Below, one piece after another: positions 25,201-32,592 of a stretch of 64,000 nucleotides of DNA (the first letter of the stretch is position 1; each line of letters begins with the position of its first letter). Both the position numbers and the translations under genes were made by a program. Source of the stretch: CAZVFX01 sp964626565 (GTDB lineage Bacteria; Myxococcota_A; UBA9042; CAIXZC01). The stretch spans positions 1-64,000 of the forward strand of contig CAZVFX010000013.1 of the NCBI GenBank assembly GCA_964626565.1, written 5' to 3'. The notes under the pieces are model-generated. The model was not told the DNA's origin and did no database searches. It saw nothing but the letters and a program-made list of their open reading frames with translations.

Positions 25201-27309
25201 TTCCTGGACGATTTCGAAAGCGGGACGCTGGAAGCGTACACCATCGCCAACGAGCATCCTGAGGCGGGTTGGCAACTGGTCACCGAATACGCATCGTCGG
25301 GAAGCTACTCTCTGGCCTACACCAACGGCACCGTCGACAGCTATGGTAGCAACTCCACCGGCACCATCTGGACGCCGGAATTTGTTCTGCCTGACGGTTC
25401 GCCCGACATTACTCTTTCCTTTAAAGCACTCTACTTCACCGAAAGCTGCTGCGACGATTGGAGCGTGCACCTGGAACACCCGGAAGGAGAGTTGATGCTG
25501 GGAGAATATCAGGGCGCCCAGGGCAGTTGGCAGGAGTTGGAGTTTCAGATCGGAGAGTTCTCCGGGCAACCGGTGCGGGTGAAGTTCTATTTCGACAGTG
25601 ATGGCTCGATTGACGACGCAGGTGTTTTCATCGATGACCTGACGGTGCTGAAGGCGTGTTGTAACGCGGACGCTGAATGCGACGACGGCGACCCCTGCAC
25701 CCTGGACAGTTGTCCCGGGGCCAACTCGAACTGCATGTATGAGGCGATTCCCAACTGCTGTGTGGGAGTCTCCGACTGCGACGACGGCATCCCCTGTACC
25801 ATCGACAAGTGTATCGAAGAACAGTGCGTCATCCTCGATGAATGCTGCGAGGTGGACGGCGAGTGCAACGACGGAGACGACGTGTGCACCGATGACACCT
25901 GCGCCGATGGTTTCTGCCTGCACCTGCCCACGGGCGAGGAAGGCTGCTGCGTTCCGCTGATGTTTGATGAGAGTTTCGAAACGGGGGTGTTGACCGACTG
26001 GGAGGTCTCCAATTCTACGCCGGAATTCGGCTGGCGCATTTCCGACGCTGAAGCCCAGGAGGGCTCCTACTCTCTCTATTACGGAAACGAAGCGGGGTCG
26101 AGCTACGGGAACGGCAACAATGGTACGGCCATCAGCCCGCCTCTGGAAGTGCCTGAAACTCCGGAAGTGACCCTTCAATTCCACGTCTGGGTGGACACCG
26201 AGTCAGACTACGACGAGGTGGTCGTTTCCCTCATTTCTCAAGCGGGTGAGGTGCAACTCATGGTTCTGTCGGGCAGTGCGCCCTCCTGGTCGCTGCACAC
26301 CTTCGACATATTGGAATACGCGGGCCAGCAGATTCAGCTGAAATTCCAGTTCGGGTGCGACGGGACGGTGAGCCATACTGGAGTTTTCTTCGACAAGATC
26401 GGCATCACACAGTCGTGTTGTTCCCAGGATACCGATTGCGACGATGGCAATCCGTGCACCACCGACAGTTGTCCCGGGAGCAACAGCTTCTGCGGCTATG
26501 AGGAGGTCTCCGGTTGCTGCCTCAGTAGCCAGGCGTGCGATGATCTGGATGACTGCACCATGGACGTCTGCACCGGTTCCCACGAGTGCTCACACATCAA
26601 CGTTTGCTGCGAGACCGAGGCCGATTGTGATGATGGCGACGATCTGTGTACCGCGGACAGTTGCGTCGATGGGTTCTGCCTGTTTGAGGCCACCGGCGCC
26701 GAAGGTTGCTGCATCGAGCCACTGTTCGCCGACGATTTTTCCGGCGATCTCGGCTGGGAGTTCGACTCCGAGTGGGAGCGAGGACAGGCCGATTCCTCGT
26801 CCTGCGCGGTCTCGGGCGGTGAGGATCCTTCGTCCGATCACACTGCATCCGACGATGAGTTCCTTGCCGGTGTGGTCATCGGCGGGTGCGCGTCTACGGC
26901 GCAGCTTCACCCCCACGCCTATGCCACCTCACCTGCTGTTTTTGCCGCGGACGCCCCTGCCCTTCATCTTTCCTATTGGCGTTGGCTCAACAGCGACTAC
27001 GCACCTTACATGAGCAACATCGTGGAGGTGTTCGACGGCGACTCTTGGCACGTGCTGTGGGAAACCGGCACTTCGCCGGGGCATCACGACGAAGAATGGC
27101 ATTTCGTGGAGCACGATATTTCCGACTTCGCGGCTGATGGAATGCGGGTTCGCTTCGGCTTCGATATCGATTCCGGGGGCGTGTTCGCTTCCTCGTCGTG
27201 GAACCTGGACGACGTTCGAATCTATGTTCCCGGTGACGATATGTGCTGTCAGCATGAAACCGACTGCGAAGGGCTGAACATGGCTTGTGTGGACGGCGCT
27301 TGCCAGTAG
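22276..27309 (+). CDS. 1677-residue lipoprotein with six MAM-like/Cys-knot repeats
   Basis: An exported lipoprotein (lipobox LLAAC) with an acidic linker to about residue 90. It is built from six copies of a beta-sandwich of about 150 residues beginning with a D-x-x-F-E-S-G motif (near residues 130, 470, 720, 973, 1227 and 1481). Copies are separated by Cys-knot segments of about 100 residues with the order CCxxDxxCDDG, CTxDSCPG, GCC, CDD, CCExDxECDDGDDVCT and PTGxEGCC. From copy two on the period is 250-255 residues. The sandwich pattern (S-L-Y-x-G-N, then F-x-F-D-S and D-D-I) resembles MAM or CUB domains of adhesive extracellular proteins. No catalytic residues were seen. The start ATG follows GGGAGG, and the gene has its own promoter. 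Confidence 0.85.
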   Translation: MKANSAGWLVLCLLLAACGGTDGDKSPDGGDAADGIDVAVAEVEVKSDLPEAEVPPEIGELQDVPEEDDPDVEIVADTETHIEDLKPAEVNWCPEDIDCDDSDECTNDYCVPATGCVHDFIQGCCPSKTAFGADFEGDSPLAGFVIDSLVPPPPDAPDQEPMIWNVTDARFHSPSHALYFGDPIKGDYDNGYRVAATAATPPFQLQENFHYALSFWAFLDVEEGVYSDFFTIFVVQGENRVPVWSRDDETDMYSWTWIEVNLTPFNGNEVFLEFVFDSHDEHENGMEGIYLDDILVEKTCVEIAACGSDWDCPSQSACAAGVCQDGVCSWPFNDDCCLNSADCEDWDGCTIDKCTDNVCLWQDDPDPECCNVNDDCLDEDDVCTKDVCKNNMCVYLPSGAPGCCTTDEDCDDFDECTADSCVDLQCVQKNLCCVTDVDCNDGDDVCTEDLCVNDHCLFKPTGGAGCCAELLLDEGFESGEASGWIFDSTFPGLMEWEVQSAEVPDGEYALGVSGGMVEMMVEVSAVLPVGEIPPVEPMLTFRLRQQMEDSGNCSENSFAVKFNGQAAYTQCNTLSNWLDVEVPLDDFAGETGTLSFELVVDPWWDGSYAVYVDSVQLTQACCSLNDDCDDSNPCTTDVCPGGMSICEFQPVEGCCLSDGECDDSEICTIDQCQDNSCTHINQCCDGDEECDDGDDVCTADQCIDSFCVFVPSGEPGCCDPDVYDEGFESGGDGDWEFSSDSAQYTWHVTDAKANTGSNSLYFGNATATGYGNSLEGVALSPWMEIPAAPTLTFSFWLWQAMEEGYDELMVYIVTDESQQLLGVYEEIDPVWTEQVFDITSFGGKTVRLKFLFDSDSSQNEQGPFVDDLHIEAGCCNDDSQCDDGSICTIDSCPGENSMCAFVPIAGCCVMVADCDDEDPCTVEACVQGQCEYQEVCCESDEECDDSDDVCTDDLCVEGMCEFQPTGVEGCCFPEVFLDDFESGTLEAYTIANEHPEAGWQLVTEYASSGSYSLAYTNGTVDSYGSNSTGTIWTPEFVLPDGSPDITLSFKALYFTESCCDDWSVHLEHPEGELMLGEYQGAQGSWQELEFQIGEFSGQPVRVKFYFDSDGSIDDAGVFIDDLTVLKACCNADAECDDGDPCTLDSCPGANSNCMYEAIPNCCVGVSDCDDGIPCTIDKCIEEQCVILDECCEVDGECNDGDDVCTDDTCADGFCLHLPTGEEGCCVPLMFDESFETGVLTDWEVSNSTPEFGWRISDAEAQEGSYSLYYGNEAGSSYGNGNNGTAISPPLEVPETPEVTLQFHVWVDTESDYDEVVVSLISQAGEVQLMVLSGSAPSWSLHTFDILEYAGQQIQLKFQFGCDGTVSHTGVFFDKIGITQSCCSQDTDCDDGNPCTTDSCPGSNSFCGYEEVSGCCLSSQACDDLDDCTMDVCTGSHECSHINVCCETEADCDDGDDLCTADSCVDGFCLFEATGAEGCCIEPLFADDFSGDLGWEFDSEWERGQADSSSCAVSGGEDPSSDHTASDDEFLAGVVIGGCASTAQLHPHAYATSPAVFAADAPALHLSYWRWLNSDYAPYMSNIVEVFDGDSWHVLWETGTSPGHHDEEWHFVEHDISDFAADGMRVRFGFDIDSGGVFASSSWNLDDVRIYVPGDDMCCQHETDCEGLNMACVDGACQ
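23685..27300 (+). repeat. About 760-nt tandem coding repeats
   Basis: Within the 1677-residue gene, sandwich-plus-Cys-knot units begin near 23685, 24439, 25196, 25957 and 26720. The spacing of 754-763 nt is very regular. Units are clearly similar in protein but diverged at DNA level, so they are old or under diversifying change rather than freshly duplicated. Confidence 0.75.
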
Positions 27310-27356
27310 TCTGTGCCCGTTCGCTTTAGCGGCCGGGCGGCCGGAACGTCAGGGAA

Positions 27357-27385
27357 TTGATTTGACGGCCATGGTGTTGTAAAAG
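27357..27385 (+). promoter_or_regulatory. Candidate sigma70 promoter for the Pro/Glu/Ala lipoprotein
   Basis: TTGATT (27357-27362), a 17 nt spacer and TAAAAG (27380-27385). GGAGGG lies at 27398-27403, before the ATG at 27410. Confidence 0.4.
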
Positions 27386-27409
27386 TACGTGAGTGAAGGA
27401 GGGACCAGA

Positions 27410-28294
27410 ATGAAGAGGACCGTATTTTTGAGCATCATCCTGTGCCTGTCGCTGGGGATCGCAATCGCCGGGTGCAAAAAGAAGGACGAGACCAAGAAGG
27501 ACGGCAAAACCAAGAAGGAGGCCGTCGAGAAGAAGGCGGCCGAAAAGGCGGCCCCGGAGAAGCAGGTTGAAACTCCGGAACCTGCCGTCACATCCGACCC
27601 GCCGGCGGAAGAGGCCCCGGAAGCGGCGGCCGAGCCAGTTGCTGCTCCGCCCGCAGAAGAAGGCAAGCCCGATCCCGGTGCGGAAGTGAAGCCCGAGCCG
27701 GAAGCCAAGCCCGACACAGTTGCTGATCCGGTGGTGAAGGAAGGAGAGGCGCCGGCCGCTGAGGCGACTGGCGAGGTGGTGACAGCTCCCCCGGCCGAGG
27801 AAGCTGCGGCGCCCACTGAAGAGCCAGCGGAAGAGCCGGCGGAAGAACCGGCTCCGGAAGAAGGCGCCGAACCCCCGACCGCCGAAGCCACTGACGTCGT
27901 GTCAGGCGAGATCGCCGAGCCTGAACTGCCCGAGGGTCAGTTTGGCCGTAAGTTCAAGCTGGATGCGGTGATGATGCTCAACGACGTGGCGAAACACCCG
28001 GCCCACTACGCGGAATTTGAGTCGGTGAAGTTGAGAGGCGAAGTGCTGGTCATCAAAGGGGACCTCGTTCTTCTGGGCCTGCGCACGTCGGAAGGGCTCT
28101 TCGCCTTCATGGCCAAAGTGGAAGACCCATCCCTGGAGAAGATGTTCAAGGGCCAGTGGGTGGTTCTGGAAGGTAAGATCGTCGAAGAAGGATGGAGTCC
28201 CGACGGCCTTGGAGCCATCAAGTTGGCGGAAGGCGAGGAACTCAACGCTAACTACGAGCACCTGCTCACCGTCGAAGCTGGGAATCTGGAATAG
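27410..28294 (+). CDS. Lipoprotein with Pro/Glu/Ala-rich spacer
   Basis: A 294-residue lipoprotein. I use the ATG at 27410 (MKRTVFLSIILC...), with GGAGGG 6 nt upstream; a GTG at 27389 would add seven residues. The lipobox is IAGC, followed directly by a basic KKKDETKKDGK stretch. Residues about 25-160 are a low-complexity Pro/Glu/Ala spacer that probably extends the C-terminal domain through the envelope. Residues about 175-290 form a compact alpha/beta or OB-like domain (FGRKFKLDAVMMLNDVAKHP ... WVVLEGKIVEEGW) that I cannot name. The stop codon is directly adjacent to the 3' end of the opposing tRNA-Ser gene, with no spacer. Confidence 0.72.
   Translation: MKRTVFLSIILCLSLGIAIAGCKKKDETKKDGKTKKEAVEKKAAEKAAPEKQVETPEPAVTSDPPAEEAPEAAAEPVAAPPAEEGKPDPGAEVKPEPEAKPDTVADPVVKEGEAPAAEATGEVVTAPPAEEAAAPTEEPAEEPAEEPAPEEGAEPPTAEATDVVSGEIAEPELPEGQFGRKFKLDAVMMLNDVAKHPAHYAEFESVKLRGEVLVIKGDLVLLGLRTSEGLFAFMAKVEDPSLEKMFKGQWVVLEGKIVEEGWSPDGLGAIKLAEGEELNANYEHLLTVEAGNLE
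27818..27853 (+). repeat. Three 12-nt repeats encoding E-E-P-A
   Basis: Three consecutive 12-nt units (27818, 27830, 27842) differing by one to two bases and encoding EEPA each time, inside the Pro/Glu/Ala spacer of the lipoprotein. Such tracts can change length by slippage. Confidence 0.7.
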
Positions 28295-28381
28295 CGGAGG
28301 AGAGAGGATTCGAACCTCCGGACCCGTTACCGGATCAACGGTTTTCAAGACCGCTGCCTTCAACCGCTCGGCCACTCCTCC
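28295..28381 (-). tRNA. tRNA-Ser (anticodon UGA)
   Basis: The minus strand folds as a class II tRNA of 87 nt. The acceptor stem GGAGGAG (28381-28375) pairs with CTCCTCC (28302-28296), with discriminator G at 28295. The anticodon loop CTTGAAA gives anticodon UGA (serine, UCA). A long variable arm (GATCCGGTAACGGGTC) precedes the GGTTCGAAT T-loop. CCA is not encoded. The last base touches the stop codon of the convergent lipoprotein gene at 28294. A promoter with perfect TTGACA is at 28402-28429. Confidence 0.95.
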
Positions 28382-28401
28382 ACAAAATCAATCAGCCCGA
28401 T

Positions 28402-28429
28402 AATGTACCCATGGCCGGTAGCTTGTCAA
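28402..28429 (-). promoter_or_regulatory. Promoter of tRNA-Ser
   Basis: On the minus strand a perfect TTGACA (28429-28424), a 16 nt spacer and TACATT (28407-28402), followed by a G/C-containing discriminator (ATCGGGC) of the kind seen at stable-RNA promoters. Confidence 0.6.
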
Positions 28430-28459
28430 CGCGATTTGTGCGCCTCACGTCGACAACAC

Positions 28460-31345
28460 CTACTGCCCGATCATGAAGTAGAAACTGTACCCTCCCGGTT
28501 CCTGGAAGCCGTACGCCGAACCCAGAACCAATTCAATCGCAGGTTGGAATCCGATCATGGTCTCCAGACGGAGTTCGGCCCCGGCGCCCCACAAAAACTC
28601 CGACCAGGCAAAGGTGTCAAACGCGCCCGCACCGTTGCCGAAGACGTCCAGGTAAAGGTCCTGGAAGAAGATTGAGTACGTTTCGAAGCCCCGGCGTACA
28701 CGCCATATGGGCAGGAAGTAGTCGGCCGCGACGTAATGGTATTGTTTGCCGCGGATCGCCGACGGGGGATACCCCCTCAAGAAGGTACCGCCGACGCCTA
28801 CGTTGTTCATCAGATCGGAAACGATATCCCGGTCGGGGTAGCCGCCCACCGAAAAGGTCTTGAGGAACTGGTCCCGGCCTCCGGACCAGCCGCCCCGGAG
28901 TTGCGTTCTCAGTACGTGGTGATCGATGAACGGGTTGCCGAAGTAGTTGGTGAGGCGCCACCGGGTATGGTACTCGGTCCAGTTGCTGCCCACCAGGGGC
29001 GAAGACCATCTAAGATCGGTGGAAAACCTGAGTCCTTTCTCACTGACGACGGAATAGGCGTGCGATTGGGTGTTGTCGAACGTGAAGCCGGTAGATAATG
29101 TGCCCAGATTTCCCTCCACCGGCGTGTACGGCTCCAGTCCTCCCGGGTCGTGCTGCCAGTCCCCCTCAATGGCCCCCCTGAAGTGCTCGTAGGAATAGCC
29201 GGACGTAAAGGAAAATGAGTGGTCCGTCGCCCTGAACGGAAGGGTGACGTTGCAAGACGCGAAGTAGTCGTCCTCCACGTAACTCTCATATTCATCGTTG
29301 ACCCGGGCGAGAAGCTGGTTCTGGTAGTAGCCGGCGAACAGCCCGATGGTGGGGTACCATTCGCTAATGGAAAAAGACAAAGTCGCCGCACTGTTCTCTG
29401 TTTCCAGATTGGTTATGGCCATGGCGCTGAACGCGAGTTTGCCCACCGGGTCCGCGCCGCTGGTCTCGAAGCTGACGATGGAATTCTTGTAGTTGTCCAG
29501 CAGTACGCCGGGCGACCATGAGCGGGGCGCGATGTGGGCCAGTGCGAGGTAGCGCTCTCTTTCCAGCTTGAGGAAGGGCGCCGGATCCACTGGGGCAGGC
29601 CGCGGTATGGCACGGTGTCCCGGCGCGGCGGAGAAGTCGGCTGACCCGCACGGCCCGTCCGCCAGGGGAACCTCATACAGGTGGTGGCCGTCGATGTGAA
29701 AGGAGGAATAGACCACACGTTTGCCATCGGGAGATACGGTGGGCGAGAACGCTCCTCCCACGACGTTGGTCAGCTTGCGCGGACAGCTTCCGTCGGCAGC
29801 AAGCGCGTAGATGTCGAAGATGCCCGAGATCGAAGACGAGAAGACCACCGCCTTGCCGTCGGGCGTCCACACCGGCTGCAGCTCAACGGCTGGACCTTCG
29901 GTGAGCCGGCGGAGCGCGGCGCCGGCGACATCCATGATTGCGATGTCGGCGTAGCCCCGCTCCTGGATGCCGAAGGCCAGCCGAGCGCCGTCGGGCGACC
30001 ACGACGGCCAGGAGAGCCCACCGGCAGTGTCATACACCACCTTTTCGTCTCCGCTGTCGAGCTGGCGCAGCACGAGTTTCGAACGTCCTGCCGCGGTGCG
30101 TACAAACGCGACGGTTGAACCGTCTGGGGATACTGAGGGGTCCTTGACCCTGGCTCCTTCCGTGAGCCGGACCCGTTTGCCGTCGTCGGCTCCTAGCCGG
30201 AGAAGATCCTGATAGTAGTGGTAGGTTCGATAGTACTGGAAAGACGAGTAGTAGTAGTTTCCGTCCGCAGCCAGTTGGGGCCGGTCGCACCCGCCGCGGC
30301 AGTGGTGCAGATTTTCTACCGTTCCATCCGCTGCCAGCCGTCGCAAGTACTGGGTCTCGTGACCGGTGGCCATGCGCCAGATCAGGCTCCCGTCCGGCGT
30401 AAACGATGGCATGGGTGCGCTCTCTCCCCCGAAGTCGATGCGCCGACCCTCGTTGAGCCCTTCCTTTTCCAGATCGGCCAACACTTTGCGCGCCCGAGCG
30501 GTCTCCATCTTCTGCCACTCACGGTACAACTCTACGAAGGTGCTGCCGAACAGGCGCCGCGCGGAGATGTTGAGGGAGTAGGGATTGATCTTGCCCGCTT
30601 GCTCCTCGACGAACGCCACCAGCTTGTCCTCACCGTGCAGGTCTGACAACCAGTGGAGAAAGTAGGAACCGTACAGGTATGGTATCGTGCCTCTCGGCAG
30701 CGTCAGGGAGCCCCCGGAAGCTTCATCAATCCGCAGTAGCGAGCCTTCCAGAGCGTGGAGCCTCAAGTACATTTCGAACAGCGGGCCGCCCACCCGTCCC
30801 CCGGCGTTGATGCGGCTCTCCTTCACCACCGCCATCCCCTCGATAAACCAGGTCGGAAGCGCGGAGTTGGGCAGGTAGGTCTTTCCCACCACGTAGTTGA
30901 GCCACCGGAGCAGCCCCGTGACCCGGTCTAGCTGGAATATGTGTAAAAGTTCGTGATAAACGAGGATCCGCCGCCAGTCCCCCCAGTGCCCCAACTCTCC
31001 GCCGGCGTCGGGTATGTAGCCGTACAGTATTATGTAGTTGTAGGGCAGCGCGGTGGCCAGGCCGTTGGCGCTGTCGGTGTCATCTGTGACGACGATGTGG
31101 ATCCCTTCCGAAGGTTCGAAACCAAAATATTCGGTGAGGTCTTTGTACGCTTCGTGAGCCAGTGCGAGGAACTCTGCTGCGAGCTGTTCTTCTCCCTGGT
31201 AGAAATGAACCTGGAAGGGGCTGCTGTCGATGGTCTTCCAGTTAAGGCTGGGGTCGCTGCCTGCGGTTGCCACGGCAGGACCATAGAGAGCGACAACGCC
31301 CGCGAGGACGAAAAAGAGCGATGCTGCGGTGGGCCTTGAAGCTAT
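28460..31345 (-). CDS. Exported metallopeptidase-propeller-outer-membrane barrel fusion
   Basis: Three-part exported protein, 961 residues if begun at 31345. A signal-like hydrophobic segment is followed by a gluzincin-type peptidase domain with HELLH (about residues 131-135), where H131, E132 and H135 would bind zinc, and a downstream W-F-I-E-G-M-A glutamate helix as in peptidase MA/M1-like families. A TolB/PD40 propeller follows (repeats of S-P-D-G-S/K-x-V-x-F/Y and W-S-P-D-G-A-R-L-A-F). The last about 300 residues are aromatic-rich alternating strands of an outer-membrane barrel (bacterial surface antigen type). The start is uncertain: the frame has no ATG, GTG or TTG near the signal segment. 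ATA at 31345 overlaps the upstream stop as ATAG; TTG at 31501 would add 52 Arg-rich residues inside the oxidoreductase gene. Confidence 0.82.
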   Translation of the reverse strand: MASRPTAASLFFVLAGVVALYGPAVATAGSDPSLNWKTIDSSPFQVHFYQGEEQLAAEFLALAHEAYKDLTEYFGFEPSEGIHIVVTDDTDSANGLATALPYNYIILYGYIPDAGGELGHWGDWRRILVYHELLHIFQLDRVTGLLRWLNYVVGKTYLPNSALPTWFIEGMAVVKESRINAGGRVGGPLFEMYLRLHALEGSLLRIDEASGGSLTLPRGTIPYLYGSYFLHWLSDLHGEDKLVAFVEEQAGKINPYSLNISARRLFGSTFVELYREWQKMETARARKVLADLEKEGLNEGRRIDFGGESAPMPSFTPDGSLIWRMATGHETQYLRRLAADGTVENLHHCRGGCDRPQLAADGNYYYSSFQYYRTYHYYQDLLRLGADDGKRVRLTEGARVKDPSVSPDGSTVAFVRTAAGRSKLVLRQLDSGDEKVVYDTAGGLSWPSWSPDGARLAFGIQERGYADIAIMDVAGAALRRLTEGPAVELQPVWTPDGKAVVFSSSISGIFDIYALAADGSCPRKLTNVVGGAFSPTVSPDGKRVVYSSFHIDGHHLYEVPLADGPCGSADFSAAPGHRAIPRPAPVDPAPFLKLERERYLALAHIAPRSWSPGVLLDNYKNSIVSFETSGADPVGKLAFSAMAITNLETENSAATLSFSISEWYPTIGLFAGYYQNQLLARVNDEYESYVEDDYFASCNVTLPFRATDHSFSFTSGYSYEHFRGAIEGDWQHDPGGLEPYTPVEGNLGTLSTGFTFDNTQSHAYSVVSEKGLRFSTDLRWSSPLVGSNWTEYHTRWRLTNYFGNPFIDHHVLRTQLRGGWSGGRDQFLKTFSVGGYPDRDIVSDLMNNVGVGGTFLRGYPPSAIRGKQYHYVAADYFLPIWRVRRGFETYSIFFQDLYLDVFGNGAGAFDTFAWSEFLWGAGAELRLETMIGFQPAIELVLGSAYGFQEPGGYSFYFMIGQ

Positions 31346-32340
31346 AGCTTTACCACTTCGCCGCGGGCGGCGGAGAGGTAGGCCGCCTCGCAGATTCGCA
31401 TCACCGCGATCCCTTCCTCCGCTCCGGGCAGCGGCTCCCGCCCTTCGCTGATGGCGTCTGCGAATTCCTGCATCTGCCCGTCGTACATGTGCTGGTCGCA
31501 ATGCTCCTCTCTAGCAGGGAAACGGGGCAGCCAGGGCGCCCGTCCTTCCGTGAATTTTGCCATGGTTGGGAAGACTCTGGCATAACCCTTGGTGCCGAAC
31601 AGTTGGGTTGACGCCTCGGGGCCGTCCATGTGGGGGTGCCACCAGCCGCTCTCAATGACCGAAGTGACGCCGTCGGACCAACGCACAACGACTACGCTCA
31701 TGTCGTCGACGTCGTAGTCGCCGTACCGGGTTTCGACAACTGCGTACACCGATTTCGGCTCCGGGTCTCCCAGCAGGAAACGCACCGTGTCGAGCGCGTG
31801 CACGCCCATGTCCACCAAAGCTCCCCCGCCGGCCAGTTCCTTGTCGGCGAACCAGCCTGCCGGCCCCCAATTCTCATGGATTCCATAGCCCTTGGTCCGG
31901 ACAACGGTCCCGACACTTCCCTCGGCCAACAGGTCACGGACCGCAGCCACCTCCCGATCGAAGCGCCACATGTGGCCTACCATTAGCCGCAGGTTCTTTT
32001 GCAGCGCCAGGTTGGCCATCTTCTCCCCTTGCCCCACCGACATGGCCATGGGCTTCTCTACGAGAACGTGCTTGCCCGCCTCCAGGAACATCACCGCCTG
32101 AGGGTAGTGCAGGCTGTTGGGAGTGCCGATGGCCACGGCATCGATCTCCGGATCGGCCGCCATCTCTTCAGGAGACGAATACAGTCTCTTGTCCGGGTAC
32201 AGCTTCTTGAAGTTCTCAGCCGTATTGTCCTGCAAGGTCCACACACCACCCAATTCCGTGTCCGGGGAGTTTTCAGCAGCCTTCGCATGGATGTTGCCGA
32301 TGAATCCGAAACCTAACACTCCGATCTTGAGCGAAGCCAT
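31342..32340 (-). CDS. Gfo/Idh/MocA-family NAD(P)-dependent oxidoreductase
   Basis: A 332-residue cytoplasmic sugar-type dehydrogenase. The N-terminal Rossmann fold has G-x-G-x-x-G in KIGVLGFGFIGNIHA. The conserved E-K-P of the family is in HVLVEKPMAMS, and the C-terminal domain carries GGGALVDMGVHALD with the catalytic-type D-x-G-x-H. Substrate is unknown; relatives act on inositol, glucose-type or UDP-sugar derivatives. I chose the ATG at 32340 because GGAGG lies 7 nt upstream; the frame extends to 32409 but that part overlaps the promoter. The stop overlaps the probable start of the barrel-fusion gene, so both are co-transcribed. Confidence 0.92.
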   Translation of the reverse strand: MASLKIGVLGFGFIGNIHAKAAENSPDTELGGVWTLQDNTAENFKKLYPDKRLYSSPEEMAADPEIDAVAIGTPNSLHYPQAVMFLEAGKHVLVEKPMAMSVGQGEKMANLALQKNLRLMVGHMWRFDREVAAVRDLLAEGSVGTVVRTKGYGIHENWGPAGWFADKELAGGGALVDMGVHALDTVRFLLGDPEPKSVYAVVETRYGDYDVDDMSVVVVRWSDGVTSVIESGWWHPHMDGPEASTQLFGTKGYARVFPTMAKFTEGRAPWLPRFPAREEHCDQHMYDGQMQEFADAISEGREPLPGAEEGIAVMRICEAAYLSAARGEVVKL

Positions 32341-32380
32341 TCTACTGCCTCCAAAACGCCGGTCAAACGACGTACAATCC

Positions 32381-32409
32381 ACTATCTCAGTTTCACAGCG
32401 AGCGTTCAA
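32381..32409 (-). promoter_or_regulatory. Candidate promoter for the oxidoreductase operon
   Basis: On the minus strand TTGAAC (32409-32404), a 17 nt spacer and GATAGT (32386-32381). It is divergent from the candidate at 32431-32459. Confidence 0.45.
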
Positions 32410-32430
32410 GGAAATGTTCTTCTTAAAAAT

Positions 32431-32459
32431 TTGAAGTATGACTTGGCTGCCGGTACGAT
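32431..32459 (+). promoter_or_regulatory. Candidate promoter for the TPR-PEGA gene
   Basis: TTGAAG (32431-32436), a 17 nt spacer and TACGAT (32454-32459). It would give a leader of about 125 nt before the GTG at 32593. Nothing else is recognised in this leader. Confidence 0.3.
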
Positions 32460-32592
32460 ATACAAATGGGTGCGGGGTGTGCTCAGCGCTTTTTTCGGTC
32501 GGTTTGAAGGTGAAAGTTCACTTTTGAAAGGTCTGAGTCGTTAGATATGGTTTGTGGGCCTCGATTACCTGGGCCCGGGAGGAGTTGGCAAG

